From: Mesaphorura yosii
Taxonomy: Eukaryota; Arthropoda; Collembola; Poduromorpha; Tullbergiidae
Reading direction: 5' to 3'
NCBI GenBank assembly: GCA_009869945.1
Contig: WIXG01000034.1
Coordinates: 62,001 to 126,000 of the forward strand
Length of the DNA: 64,000 nucleotides
Shown: positions 1-12,769 of the stretch, piece after piece
How the letters are laid out: every line of letters begins with the position of its first letter
Position numbering within the stretch: position 1 is the stretch's first letter
The notes under the pieces: generated by a model
The model's input: only the letters and a program-made list of their open reading frames with translations
Databases searched by the model: none
Told to the model about the DNA's origin: nothing
Made by a program: the position numbers and the translations under genes

Positions 1-2003
1 GCAAATGACATATTTAGGCAACGCGCTAGTCAATCAGCCAAAGCCAAATCACGACAGCACGGAGTAGCCTCCATAATCACCAATTTCGTTTTGAGTCCAA
101 CGACTTGAGAAATCGAATCACTGCGTATTTGACATTTGGCGAAGACCAGCTTAAAAGACTAAAGAGCCAGGTGCATGCACCGCATAGAAATAGTGCGTAA
201 TTTCTCCCGTTAAAATTCCTATCACCTTTTAACACTTTTAACAAATATTTAAAACTCATCCTCACCCTTTCATACTTCCAGTCGATCAGAAGCCATTCAA
301 ATTCGCGTCTTTCATGCGTTTTATAAGCGACGCCGCAACCTACGTAAAATCAAAATCATAGCCACCTTCGACGTGTACGAATCCAATTGAACCACTCTGA
401 TTCAGATTCTGAATGTCTTTATAATGCGATTTATGCAAAATAGGCACGCAGGGAGCGTGAAATTGGAAATTTCAGCACAAATGCTAAACTCATACTGCAA
501 TGTGGGCATGGAACAAAGTCAGCCGTAAAACAATAAGCCTTTGAATGGAAGTCTTAAGCATTATGACAAACTATTACAGCAGCGTACAAGAAGCGGAGCG
601 CCCTGAAGTCGATGAAGGGTGTGATTTTTAGACACCAGCCAAAGCTAAAATACCTCCGAAATTTAATGAATGTCCTTTGAAAGGGTTCAAGGAAAATTAC
701 ATGGCCGTACGCCAGAATAGCTTCACACAAAAGGAGGAAGGACGCTGCTGTTGCTGCTTCTGCGACTGAAATAATTGGACATTACCATTTTGAAAGGTTT
801 CCCGACACGTTTGGGGCAATGACTTTGCCAACCGCTGAAACAGCAAACACACAACAGCATATGGCTTTGTACAAAAAGTTCCAGTGACAAAAAGCTAAGA
901 ACTAGACTCACATAAACATCGACGTTTTGAACGGATGCAAGGCGAAGTGTGAATAAATCTGAACAGAATGTCAGTTAATATCAGAAAGTATTCAAACACG
1001 ATTTCACTGAATAATCAAATTTCAATTTGCAGCCAATTCCCTATTTCATTGCAGTCCATCGAAGTGTTTTATTTCCGTGTTTTATGTTTATTGCACTCTA
1101 GCTTTACGTAAATTGCTCGAATCGTGCCAAAAGATTAAGTTTTACAAGAGGAATTATGCATGAACGCAAATTACCATCATTTTATGGGCGCACATAAAGA
1201 GCGAGGAATAAAATTCAAATCAAGCCATATTTTACTGTCAGCTCCCTCCAGGAAGAGATGTTATGTGCTCGACCCATTCATCGGGCACTGCAGCTTGACA
1301 ACAGGATTTGATTGATTCGATGCATAAGTAGAAAGAGTTGTAAAGTCACCCCGCGCATATTGTCCATAATTATTGAATTCCCTCCGGAAACTTTTGCATT
1401 TACTTATTTGAGTAGTACATTTAAAAATTAAAATCAGAAGCGGAACACGTCTCGTCGGTGGCTGATGAGTCAATAAGAGGCAGGAAATGCCGTGTTCAGC
1501 TCGTTCGTAAATAGGCTTATGCTTTAAAGTGCATCCGAAATAGCCCACGCACAGCAAGATAAAAGCCTAAGTTACTTCTATTTGGGAATATTAGTCATAC
1601 AGTGCTCCAATAACAGTCAGTGCTTCATCATTTTCGTTGCAGTTGCACAATTGCATGTGTGGAAGCAATTTTGATAGTCCGGCGTGCCGTGCATGCGCAA
1701 ATGCACTTCGAAGTTCACTGCATTGACTGCATGCTGCATAATGTTTAGGTTTGCAATGTTTTCCGGACTTTTCACTTGGGAGTCTATTTTCAGACCAGAG
1801 TCAAGTCAATTAATCTGTTCTTCCGATCCTGTTCTTCACACTGCTGTACTGTTCGACGGACTCACCGGAGAGAAGAAGGAGCTCCTACGGCACGAGTGAA
1901 TTGTGAATTACGTATTCATACTAACGCAAATGCCGTGGCAAGTCTCGTATAAATTAATGGACTTATCGTACGCACTTACTTAATCCTCTCTTTATGATGA
2001 TAC

Positions 2004-2017
2004 GGCAATGGCAATGG
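2004..2017 (+). repeat. Overlapping pair of GGCAATGG words
   Basis: Two copies of GGCAATGG overlap by two bases (2004-2011 and 2010-2017), a 6-bp tandem period. The same tandem arrangement appears on the other strand at 35587-35600, and single copies are scattered through the window. It could be a degenerate simple repeat or a transcription-factor word: GCCAT is the core of the fly Pho/YY1 site. The repeat itself is certain; function is not shown. Confidence 0.85.
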
Positions 2018-3026
2018 TGCGGTAGTGGCCACAGTTTGTTCTGGTGTAAAGTAAAATCTCTTTCGCCTTCCTTTCTTCTTTCACATTTCGCTTTTTACTG
2101 GCACACAAAAGTAATTTCCTCTTCCTTTCCCCTTCCCATGCCAGGCCACACCGCTCCTGGCTCCTGGGCTTGGTGGCTTTGCCTTCATATTAATTTATGA
2201 CCTTTTCCATTAAAACAAACCAGTAACACACTAAGCGAGCGTGGTCGCGAGTTCTACAGCCTTCCTGTTTTATATGCGCATAATAATAATGGTTTCACTC
2301 TTAATAAACCATTTCATGTGTGTTTTTATGTGCGGCAATACTTTTCTTGTAAAAACGTCCAACATATTTATGTGGGTCTGTAAACATGCGAGTATCAAGT
2401 GGTAAAAGAGCATGTCTGACACTAAAATCGCAAGTGGCTAACAAAGCTGGCCGTGGCGTGGCGAGCCACAAGAGCAAATATTTAATGGCCGCGTGTATTC
2501 TATTAGACCAGACCAACAAGAAACAATAAACTACTTTGACACACAAAATCACACATTTCTCAAAGCCAGGGTCTCTCTTCATTGCCCGGCACAATTTAGT
2601 GCGTACGTTTTCATTAATTTTATTTCGCAATGGCTGAGCATTAGCACAAGCTCCAGAATAAATTAATCTTGTACCTTCCAACGAACTTTCGCGCAAATAC
2701 CACCACACCAGTGCCTGCGTTCGTGCAGTGCATCAGCGTCAGCAGCCTCCGCTGTTGCCAATTCCTGCTGTCCTGTATATCATTATAACAAATGCGTTTG
2801 GCAAAGGTATCTCTGCAATGTTTCACCGTAATAAATTTCCACCGCTCCTTTCCACAGAGTTTGCAAAATTGTAGTAGACAGCGAGTACGTAAATTGCTCC
2901 CGCTTTCTCTGCCTCAGCGTTTATTGTGTGACACTATTATTTTGCCGCGCCCGTGTGCCATGTAACCAGACTCACTCTCGCCCAGGGAAAGTGATTCAGT
3001 TCGTTGCCTTGCCTCACTTTTTGCAT

Positions 3027-3051
3027 AGTTGACATTTTCATTTAGTCAACT
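3027..3051. repeat. Inverted repeat AGTTGAC / GTCAACT
   Basis: Seven-base arms AGTTGAC (3027-3033) and GTCAACT (3045-3051) are perfectly complementary around an 11-base AT-rich spacer. A related TTGAC(T) inverted repeat lies about 500 bases downstream at 3556-3583. Such a structure is either a small cruciform or hairpin, or a spaced pair of binding half-sites. Seven-bp arms occur often by chance in 64 kb. Confidence 0.8.
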
Positions 3052-3555
3052 TTTTTGTTCCGACTACTCATTATAAGTTACATGTGTAAGTTTGCAATGC
3101 GACACTGGAGCACCAGCATCAGCACCGGGAGGTGTAAGAAGCTTCATTTGGATTAGAGAGCAAAATATGCAAAATTTCTCGAAAAATAGACTCAATTTGT
3201 TATCCTTTCGTAATTCAGCAGTTTCGGAAGTGAATTTTCTGGTTAGGGCTGGCAGTGCTGCCGAGTTTTAATACTGCATGGCTTGAATTGTCTATTTGTC
3301 AAATGACGACTCGACGGTGCAAAAAAGCTGACTCGTACAGATGTGAAATGATTAAAATGTGGATGTCGGAGTCAGAAATCCTAGTTCCTATTACTTGTTT
3401 GCGGGGTATTGCAAATTGCCAGGTATGAGCACACGTACGATACATATCGTGGCTTAAATTTAGAACTTCAGAGTAACCGAAGGATGTTGAAACTTAGCAA
3501 GCTTATGGTTATGCAAGCAACTCAAATCATAATAGCGTTACATGCAATCTTGTTT

Positions 3556-3583
3556 GTTGACTCTCTCTGTTTGTCGAGTCAAC
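3556..3583. repeat. Inverted repeat GTTGACTC / GAGTCAAC
   Basis: Eight-base arms GTTGACTC (3556-3563) and GAGTCAAC (3576-3583) are perfectly complementary around a 12-base pyrimidine- and T-rich spacer. Each arm holds a TGACTC/GAGTCA core like an AP-1 half-element. The words GAGTC and CTCGACTC recur in other inverted repeats of the window (59901-59923 and 63794-63808). Confidence 0.8.
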
Positions 3584-6500
3584 CCTCTCAATCCGAGTAA
3601 ACTAGGCGCAGCTTTAAAGGAGTTGAGTAAATTCAAACAAAAGGAAACAAATTTTCCATTGATTAAATACTCCAACCTTGTTTAACCGCCTACTTTCTTC
3701 GAGTATCGCATCGGTTGTGCGTGCACGCAGTTTAACTTATGGAAATTACATTACCCAAAGTTATTTGCTCTGGAGAGATGAACCAAACTGGCTTGGCTTT
3801 CACCGTACTGTACCAGCCAAGCTATAAGCAAGCTTCACAGTAGTGGGTTGATGTTTGACTTGTCTAATCATCGAATGTCAAGTGCACGTGGCATTGCCCT
3901 TGCAGACTGCACAGCCGCTTTTTCCTAATAACACAGCCAAACCTCCCATAAACGGAGTTTCTCATTTCCGGAACTCGATGAGTGTTCTTGAGAGAAGTGC
4001 ATCATCGAATTGGAGTGCATGATGCAATCGAAAACTCGTCATTTTCTCGTTCCCTCGCAAATAATTAAATATTAGTTCAGCAATAGCGAAGCAATGGAAG
4101 GGGAGCGCATCGCAGAGTGCAGAGTCTAGTCGACCTTTCCTAGCAACACAATATGGCTCTAATATCATTTGCGTCATGTTTCAGATTTACTTCAATGCGA
4201 TTCAAATCTAAAATGCTTGTTGGATTCAAAAATTATTGCTACACATTTGTTTTTACCCGTTTTCAAAACACAATTCGCATTTAAATAGATTTATTATCAT
4301 CGTACGGCACGTAAGAATTCGAAAAGAATTCCAGAAAAGTCAATTCAACTGTTTTAACTCCGATTCAAGGGGAGCGCCAATTTTCTTTACCAATTTCGTT
4401 GTTGATTCGATTATTGCGCTTTCATCTCCCCTCGAACTCGAACCAATATGAGTAAACTTGCGTGTGTGCTCAAGGACAGTGTGGAATTCGCACTTCGCAC
4501 TAGACGACCAAGAAGGCGCCGTGAAGTATGAAAAGGCAACGTTCCCCTTAAATTCAAAATTAGCCCGAAATAAAGTTGAAATTGAATCAGAAATCCATGT
4601 TTCTTGTGCAATATTGAATATTTACGCGATACAAGTTGGAATATTGCCGAGCATTCAAATAAAATACTGTGAACATCGCTTCGAGAAGATTCTCTTCCCC
4701 ACGCCCGTATTCCCAGTTTCAAGAAATCGTTTGCATTTCCTGGAGATACGAAGACACATCGAAAATGGGTTTAGGAATACCTGAAATGTATGTTAGTAAC
4801 CAATATTGTTGTTGGTAATATAATAAAAAGACTCGAGGTAATAATGCGGTGCTATTGCATGAATTCCCCATTCTGAAAATGCTGAACAGATGACTCGAAG
4901 CAATTCCAGCCAAAAATGAATTTTGAAATATTTCGATGAATATTCGTATGTTGTACTGCACGTTATTGAATTTTCGTCGTTACCCAGATAATTCAAAGAA
5001 AGGTCCAAATTCAATCGATCGAGGAACGACACAGGGTACTTTTACCGCGAGAATCTGCACTGGCCAGAATTCTTCGTGGAGGCAAAAATCAAATTTCTTA
5101 GAAAACGAAGCCTCAATATAATTCCACGCGGCCTTGAAAATCAATACCTGGAACCAATACCAATACCAGCTTTTTATTATTGGAACACATCGCAATTTGC
5201 AATGCACCTACAATAAATTTCATATTTTTGCAATTTCTATGCTTCCAATGAAAAGCTTCAGTTCAGAAGTCGCGTTTAACAAAACTTAACGGTTCGAGAG
5301 ATATTTCAATAATTGAGGTTGGACAGAGCAGTGCAGGAGCGCAGTTTGTACCTCATGCACAAATAGCCGTTGCGATTCCAATCATCAATGCGCCCGACAA
5401 ATTTCTTATTGTATTGACATTGGCTGATGCATTGTTTATAAGAAGCAATTCCTCACTGTGTCGTTTCTCCCATAAGCCACAACTTATTTCATCGAACCGC
5501 AATCTATTTCAAGATCTGTATCCGAATAACGTGAACTTACTACGCGTACTTTAAAGCATGTTGCACACGTGATTCGTTCTCGTACACTGAAATTGCACGT
5601 CCGAGCAAAGTTGTCATATTATTCGGCCCAACAAGCATCCAATAACATTATTCCCATTTCGTGCGCAGGAATTTCCTTCACTGCAGGCCGAAGATTCGAG
5701 CAGCGCATATTTTATTATATTGTTATGTGCCAGTCGCAACCCATGCATGATGGCCACAAGAAACTTTATAAATTCTTCTCGCGTACGCGCTACTCAAGTC
5801 CAAGAGCAAGGCTTTCCTGCTTTCGTTTTCGTTCTCTTGTGCCGTGCTCTCCGCTTCCGTTTATCTGAGTAAACTTTGGTCTCTTGACTTGGAGTTTTTG
5901 AGATTTCTTTCACTTCTTTCCCATTCCCAGAATATTACAAATGGTTCTAGTAAATAAGCATTCGAAAAGAAAGCACCGAGAAATACGACCCACCACGCAA
6001 TTCAATGCAATGCAAACTTGAACTCTTTCCATTCACGCGGCGGATGGGCGAGTCGGACGACGACCCTTCGCGTACGCGCACGAGAACTTCACGATGGCGT
6101 GGCATGGCAAAACATTTTCCTGCAAGAATGGCATAGCCGAGGGAAAGAAGCCCGGCTGGAATGGAATGGAGAAAATATTCGTCCATCGTGCAACAGTGAA
6201 TGCCAAAGAAAGACAGCGTGCGTGGGTGAAAGTCTTGAGGACATTCCTCGTGCACGGGACAACGTCTTCGAATTCTTCATGGCACATTACATGTAAAATA
6301 TTACTTGATATGATTTCCTTTTTCTCTCTTTAGCTTCCACTGCCATTCCACGGCGGACGTCGACTTCCAATGAAATAAAATGGTACTTAACTCAAACTTT
6401 TATAGCTCCATATACTTACTACACAAAGCCCGGCTCACTTTACATGTTCATAATTCTACACATTTCGAACGACGAAGGGCCTCTCGTTCGCTTGGCTATT

Positions 6501-9500
6501 TCTTTCAACTTTTACAGCAGCGTATGAGACAATATATTACAAAGTTACTCTCACCAATTTTGCAGTATGCAGAAGAATTTGCATTTTCATCCTTATTGGA
6601 AGCTAAAGGCAAAGCTGGGCAATGAACGGATGAATGATAATGCGATTGACATTGGGATTTAGTGATACGGCGCATCGCAGTAGCCATTTTCCAGATTAAA
6701 CTTCTGATCAGTTTTATGGACCATTCTTTTGAATTCGAAAGTCCATTCTGCATTCATGAAGCTCTCGATTTTAAATTAAACTTCCTGGCATGCCAATCCA
6801 CGAAATACGGAATTGATCTTACATATTTGCTAACTGGACAATGCATTTAGTATAATCGTTGCATTTCCGAATCATTTTCGAATGCTGCCAAAATCCAGAC
6901 ATCTTTGTCTTGCTGCCATTGCCAAGAATATGCCAGTCCTGCCGTCAGAATGTGCTTCGGTAATCTCTTGCATTGCAACGAAGATTCCCTATCGATCCGA
7001 AATTGAAGCCGTAATGACTGCGGGCGGGACGATTATAATGCACTGGTACCTTACCAGTTGTCAGGATTATGTTTCAACAAGACTCAGATTAGATTGGATT
7101 GCTTAGGAGTGATTGAAGGACCTTGGGACTAGCTCTGCCGCGCCTCGTTGCAGTGCAACTCAACACTGTCAGTCAACAATGTGGTAGTGTGGTGGGCATT
7201 GTTTTCCTTCGAAGTCGGTTATATTTGAAAAGTCTTTGAAGGAAATGCCATAAACAAAGAAAGTACAGCTTGCACTTGGTTTGCTGCCTTATAAAGCAGG
7301 GCAACGCTGCGAGGCAAAACCCACCATCAAACATCACACTCACGCTGGTATTACAAATATTTCTGTCATAAGGGAAATATCACTGGCTTAATAAATCGAC
7401 CACGTCGGTGTTTATTATTGAACAAAGCAGTGCAGCATCGCACATAGATATGTCATAATTCCCATTGAATGCATTGCATCCTATGTTCATTGACTCGGGA
7501 TACTCGCCTTTGTTAGTGTAAACAAAGTTTTAAAAGCTAACCTACCGTAAAATATTACACAAAGTTTAAGACAACATGCTGAACAAATGTGCCCATATGG
7601 TTTCCAGAAAACAATACATCCTCAGAACCCATCTCAAAAACCACACACCCTCTCTTTCTAACTGCACTGCACGCACTTTTTGGCCTGGCCCAACGATTTT
7701 CCTGCCAACCACCATTGTCAACTTTCATTCTCATGAGTTGGCTGTGCATACTTGGCCTGAGAGTGGAAGTTGCCAATTGCCAATGCAGTGCATATGTTGC
7801 CGGTTTGAGATCGGCTGCTGAAGTCAAGTTTATGTTTATGAGATGCGATTCGTGACAGAAACAGACTCAGAAGTGTGTTCACACTTTGCATTGCACGTTG
7901 TTCGTTGCATTTCCAAAACTGTAGCACAATGAGTATTGACAAAATTGGCATGCATTCTCAATTCTCACCATTATTGTTTCACAATAAAAAGGACATAACC
8001 CCGATCCTGTACCATAAATAGCCATGTTCGCAAGTATAAAAATACTCATAAAAGATTTACAGCGTTTTCATTTTATGTCTTCTCTTGTTCTAGTGCTATG
8101 CTATGCTGCGCTGTTCCCGAACGAGACGCGTCGAATTCACAGCATAAAAGGCATAAATGTTGTTTATGTTTGGCAGAAAGGTAATTTCATGCTTTGCGCT
8201 ATTTCTTATTTATTATCTTGTCAAATCTAAGCATTCTTGTTGACCTTTTCCGGGCTGGAATTCCCATCAATTGATTAGATATACATGCTTATCCCAACAT
8301 TAATTTCACATATTCGAGAACCATAATATTCGGTTTACAAAGATAGACATGGACTCAACTCGATTCTTGTCAAATTCAGCCTCATGTTCGCGGCTTACAA
8401 GAGAAAGCATGTCGAACATGAAAGTGGGCAGGCCCGCAGTAGAAAAAATCACATTTTAATTGTTATTAATCGCTGCCCGTATGCTAGACACGAGAGTTCT
8501 TTCGAAATAGAGCTCGCAGGAGTTATTAGTTTAAAAAGGTCAGACTTCCCGTTTTAATAAGCGGTTGTACGCGCGGTCTTATCAAAACCTAAAAATGCTC
8601 TGTTCTGCAAATGGCCAATAAAAGATTGAAAATCATGTAACCTGTAATTTGCCCATAAAACGGAGCAATTAGAAAAAAAGAATTGAATATCCAACCGTCA
8701 AAATGTGCCACAGTTGGAGTGGAGAGCAGCCACCCACAAATTCACTACAATGAACTTTCAATTACGAGTACGTCGTACTCAATTCTGTTTTTATATCTTG
8801 TAATTAAATAGCAGTTGGGTGATGGAATATACGAGATTAGATTCCCAAAGAACCCGACTGTCAAGCTGAGGAACTGCTCCAACGCTGCGATGTTCGATTT
8901 TGTATTGCATGACATGAAAAATGCACTGAGCTACAGAACATCTATAATTATTTTTAGAGTGGAATCCTTTTTTTTTTGTAAAAATGCAGTGTACCATTTA
9001 CGACAAGATGATGACATGCAAAGAAAACAAGTACGTGCGCGTGATTCATGTCAAATTCGTAGTTGGAACATAAAATGCCTAATGCTTGATTTGTTTCGTG
9101 ATAAAAATTCAATGCCAAACTAAATTGTTAGCATATAGGCCGCCCATGCCGCACAGTACCCAGCTAAGCGCTTTGCGTATTGCGTTATGGCGCGGCCTTC
9201 GAGTTGAAAAATAGTTGGGAGCACGAAGGGAAGCTAATGTGAGTACAAGAAAGTATAATATGACTTCAAATTAAAATTATGTAAGCTGTTATTATGGACC
9301 TCATATCATGACTTACATCGTGTGTCGTGTGCGCAATAAAGTAGGTTTTATTATTCTCACACGCACCATTCAATCGTGCCATAAAAATCAATTACGTAAA
9401 TGTTATTGCCTGCTTGTGCGTTTTATTGGTCGTCAAGCCCATCAAACTCGCGCTGACGCTGCCACAAAGTGAATGGAGAAATGCTGAGTTTGTGAAATGC

Positions 9501-10356
9501 TCGCTGAAGAAAATGCTGAAGACACATTTAACTTGTGACAATCCAGCAAGCTTTCACCGCAACCGGTGTTATGTCGTCACCGTTCTCCTCGGCCTCATTT
9601 CACAATCGTCTCCTCGCATCTTACCTGCAAGGAAAAATAGAAATAATTGAAATCTTCAACCGTAACTGGAGTAATTATGACATAAGGACTGAGCTGGACT
9701 CGGATGACATCGCACACGCTTTCGCCATTTATCAATTTAAGTAATCAGCAAGAATTTCAAAACGTCTTGAAATAGTCGCGTTGCTCTAATTTCAAGTTTT
9801 CAAGCAGGCACTTGGCAACTCGTTCACGTCCATTACGAAGTAATTATAATTCGTTTATGAAAAATTTAGAAAAAACTGCGACACCTTCGGACAGCTCCGA
9901 ATTCGTGTCGGTGTCGTTTAGACACACTACACATGTGCGAATGCGAAGCGAATGTCTTCTTTTCTCGAACGAAGTTGACAAACTCAAGAGCTTTCTAGAT
10001 TCGAGAGAAAAGTGCTCGCCAGAGATGAGATACGCGAAAAGAGATTTAAGTTGGAGAAAGTTTTTTCTTCTCCTTCCCATCAGCACATAGCTTCTTTTCC
10101 TTTTCCTCACAATGCTTCACTGCGACTCTTTTCATACTTCGTCTTGTTCGGGCAGACTGTTGTGGGAGTGTGAAGGAGTAACGAGTAACTCGTGTTGATG
10201 AGTCGCTCTCATCTTCATTTCCAAAGAAATCCAAAGAAATTGCGAAGAAGAAAGTACTTGTTGGAGTAAATGTTGAATGTTCTCTTAATTAGAACATAGA
10301 AAAAGACTTAAACAAAGTGCGAATGAGAAAATAAAGAAGAGAAAAAGAAACTTACA

Positions 10357-10408
10357 AGTTACAAGTGGATTGGAAGAACTCTTCCAATGAAAGAAAAAAG
10401 TTGTAACT
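10357..10408. repeat. Nested inverted repeat (hairpin, 9-bp inner and 8-bp outer stem)
   Basis: An inner pair ATTGGAAGA (10369-10377) and TCTTCCAAT (10380-10388) forms 9 bp around two bases. An outer pair AGTTACAA (10357-10364) and TTGTAACT (10401-10408) forms 8 bp. The stems are separated by 4 bases on the left and a 12-base A/G-rich stretch on the right. As RNA the two-base inner loop is too tight, so the inner stem would open by a pair or more. The GAA and TTC blocks resemble heat-shock-element units, but their spacing does not fit the nGAAnnTTCn rule. The element lies in purine-rich DNA. Confidence 0.8.
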
Positions 10409-10786
10409 AACGGTACGGTGTGGCTCGAAGTTTTTCCATTCCTATACATCATCATCGCGAAGATTACACGAAATTGTGGAATTAGGCGGGCCAGCCTTGG
10501 CCCAGATTTTTGAAATTATAACCCGAGTCAAGACTGCCACTGCCAGATTTTAATTCCCATGAACGATTGTTAAAAACTTGAGAGCGGCAAAAATTCTTAT
10601 GAAATGTGCTTTAACTTTTCGTGTCCTCTTTTTAGATTTTTGCCATTGAGACCACTAAGCCATATTTTCTTTTCCTTAATGCATGCTGACTTGATCCATT
10701 CTCGGAAACCCACAAATAGAAAATACAAAATGCGATACAGGAGTGATGATAGGTCGAGAAAGTGGTCGTTCGAGTGTGAAAGATAT

Positions 10787-10798
10787 ATGATGATGATG
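10787..10798 (+). repeat. (ATG)4 microsatellite
   Basis: Four perfect ATG units follow a short ATAT run. This is a minor simple repeat. Confidence 0.85.
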
Positions 10799-11334
10799 TG
10801 ATGGTAAGTGGCACCCTTCTTCAGTGATATTAACGCCGCTATCTTAAAATATCATCGTAGTCGCCCGCCACCTCCATGAAAAATGACAAGAAAAGTGTTC
10901 CTGCCGTGGCCAACCGCAATGGCAATTCAAGAAAGGCAAGAAAGGCGTCGACGTGTCGGCCGCTCTTAGTGATACAACATTAAGCAGCATTATGTATTGG
11001 ATTTGTAATCATCAAAACAACATATTTATTAATAATGTGAAAAGGTTTGCACTATCGACGACTTTTATGGCTTTATACACGCTTCGCTCCTGACGAAGGG
11101 AGACAGGGAAAGTGCATCGCAGCATTATTAAGAAGAGATCGAACCCGAAATTCATTGAACTGAAATGATCTGCCTCGCAATGCACTCCCGTTGAGTTGCG
11201 AGTTGCAGTTGCAGCACCCTTCGGTAATTTGTTCTCGTATTCCATTTCAAGTTGCATCCTCCAAGAAGGTCCACGCAATGAGTAAATGGTGCAGAAACGC
11301 AGACTACTGGCGAAGGGAACGGCGGAGAAAGTGA

Positions 11335-11351
11335 AATAATAATAATAATAA
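11335..11351 (+). repeat. (AAT)5 microsatellite
   Basis: Five full AAT units plus AA are seen. Trinucleotide AAT/ATT runs recur more loosely elsewhere, for example around 51513-51530. Confidence 0.85.
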
Positions 11352-12727
11352 CGACTTTGTGAAGAAGAGTCGACATTATTACACCGCAATTAATCATTTA
11401 TTCTTTCACATTTCTCTTTCTTTCTATCCAACCCCCATTTCCATTCCGAAAATGGTCATAATGATGATGCCATCACGGAAAAATAGAGCAGAAAGGAAGT
11501 ATTACAAGTTTCCATTACATGCATTAAGAGAAACTGAGAGCAAGGCCAGAGATGGGATTCGGATGCGAAATAGTTCATATTTATTTTGTAAATTTATACT
11601 GCACCCAGACTCCAGACCCCTTCTCGTCGCTCTGGCTCTCTGAAGTCATTCTTTTTTCCATGCATGAACCCTTTCGCCTTTCATGTTCGCTTTTAACAAA
11701 TATTAGCTATCTTTTAAAATACTTTGCGACTGCGGTATTGAAATTAGCATTTAGAGCAAGGACCAGTCCCCATTTATTGTTACGCAAGCAGTCGTAATCA
11801 CAATGCGGATGTTAGGAGAATGTAGGAACTGGGGACATGGAAAGGAAGTGCAAATGCAGCAAGCTCTTAGTTTGATTCCAAGAAAAGAGTACAGAAAACG
11901 GATGTTGTTAAGCAAAGCATTCCGATGAATATCCGATGCATCTGCATTTTGGGGGATGGGGTGAAAAGAATTGCTTGGCTTCTTGGAATCCATTTCGACA
12001 GCCTTCATTCGCATTGGCAAATCGATTGAAGAATCTACTACAGCCTATCTGAAGACGCCTGCTGAATTTGATTAAATCTTAGACTCCTAATGGTGGTTGC
12101 TGCGAAGATTGGTCAGAGCAAGAGCAAATGAGTTAATGAAGAAGTTCAGTCCAGTCTGGTACTAATGCGTTAATAAAACGCTTTTCAAACCAATTTGTGG
12201 GAAGCTGAACTCCGAAATGATGGTCATGATAGCCCCGAGGTTGCGGTTTTATTGACTTCACCCAATCCGAAAACTTCGATGGAAAACCTCAGAAGACGAT
12301 CTGCACTTTTTTTCATATTTTAGTCGTTAATGGTCATTTAAGATAGTTCTCAGCTCTCAGCAGCAGCACAGCCTCAGAACAGCAGAGGAATGAAAGCCGA
12401 AGTGAATCTCAGCAGATGCGAAACGAAGTGCTGCGCGTCGAAATAAAGTATTGAGAAGTGCACAAGGAGAAGCAGCAGCGTAATAATAAAGTGAAGGAAT
12501 AAAGGGAGCGATGGGAAAAGTTTGTTTTGAAGAACCATTTCATTTTCTCACCAAGTCACTTATGATTAGTCACCAGACTACAACGCGCATTTCCAGAGCA
12601 GTGCAAGCGGAGCAAGTCAGCCAAGTTTGATGATGACTTTCTCATGCTCCAGTTACTCGCCAAGCTCTGGACAAGCGCAGCACAGAAAAGAGGCCGCAAG
12701 TAGATTGCGTCGAGACTTATTGGAGTA

Positions 12728-12769
12728 GTCATAGCCATAGTCATCGTCAAAGTCATCATCGCCATCGTC
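12728..12769 (+). repeat. Degenerate 6-bp tandem repeat (GTCATC/GCCATA type)
   Basis: About seven imperfect six-base units read GTCATA, GCCATA, GTCATC, GTCAAA, GTCATC, ATCGCC, ATCGTC. The period and the TCAT core hold while individual bases vary, as in a decaying microsatellite or a cluster of related sites. On the minus strand it is translated within the frame 12556-12924 as alternating Met and Thr, which argues that the frame is an artefact of the repeat. Confidence 0.75.

Larger units (their letters stand above)
1..8000. other. Non-coding stretch, no gene recognised
   Basis: No exon, RNA gene or mobile element was recognised. The longest reading frame is 2301-2708 on the minus strand (135 codons). 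It opens with GTG, shows no domain and overlaps another minus-strand frame, so it is treated as chance. Content that can be named: a paired GGCAATGG word at 2004-2017, a pyrimidine-rich run at about 2057-2098, two small TTGAC-type inverted repeats (3027-3051 and 3556-3583), a TGATTGAT word at 1309-1316 that matches the published Pbx/Hox composite consensus, an octamer ATTTGCAT at 6577-6584, CCATTGCC at 6916-6923 and GCCATAAA at 7247-7254. Isolated words of this size are expected by chance; their recurrence over the window is the only reason to list them. Intergenic or intronic DNA is the likely identity. Confidence 0.7.

Noticed and set aside
1860-1899. LTGEKK segment resembling a zinc-finger linker
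   Set aside because: No flanking Cys2His2 residues in the required spacing.
2301-2708. 135-codon minus-strand frame
   Set aside because: GTG start, no domain, and it overlaps another frame.
11012-11389. 125-codon minus-strand frame
   Set aside because: TTG start; its N-terminal Tyr run is the translated AAT microsatellite at 11335-11351.
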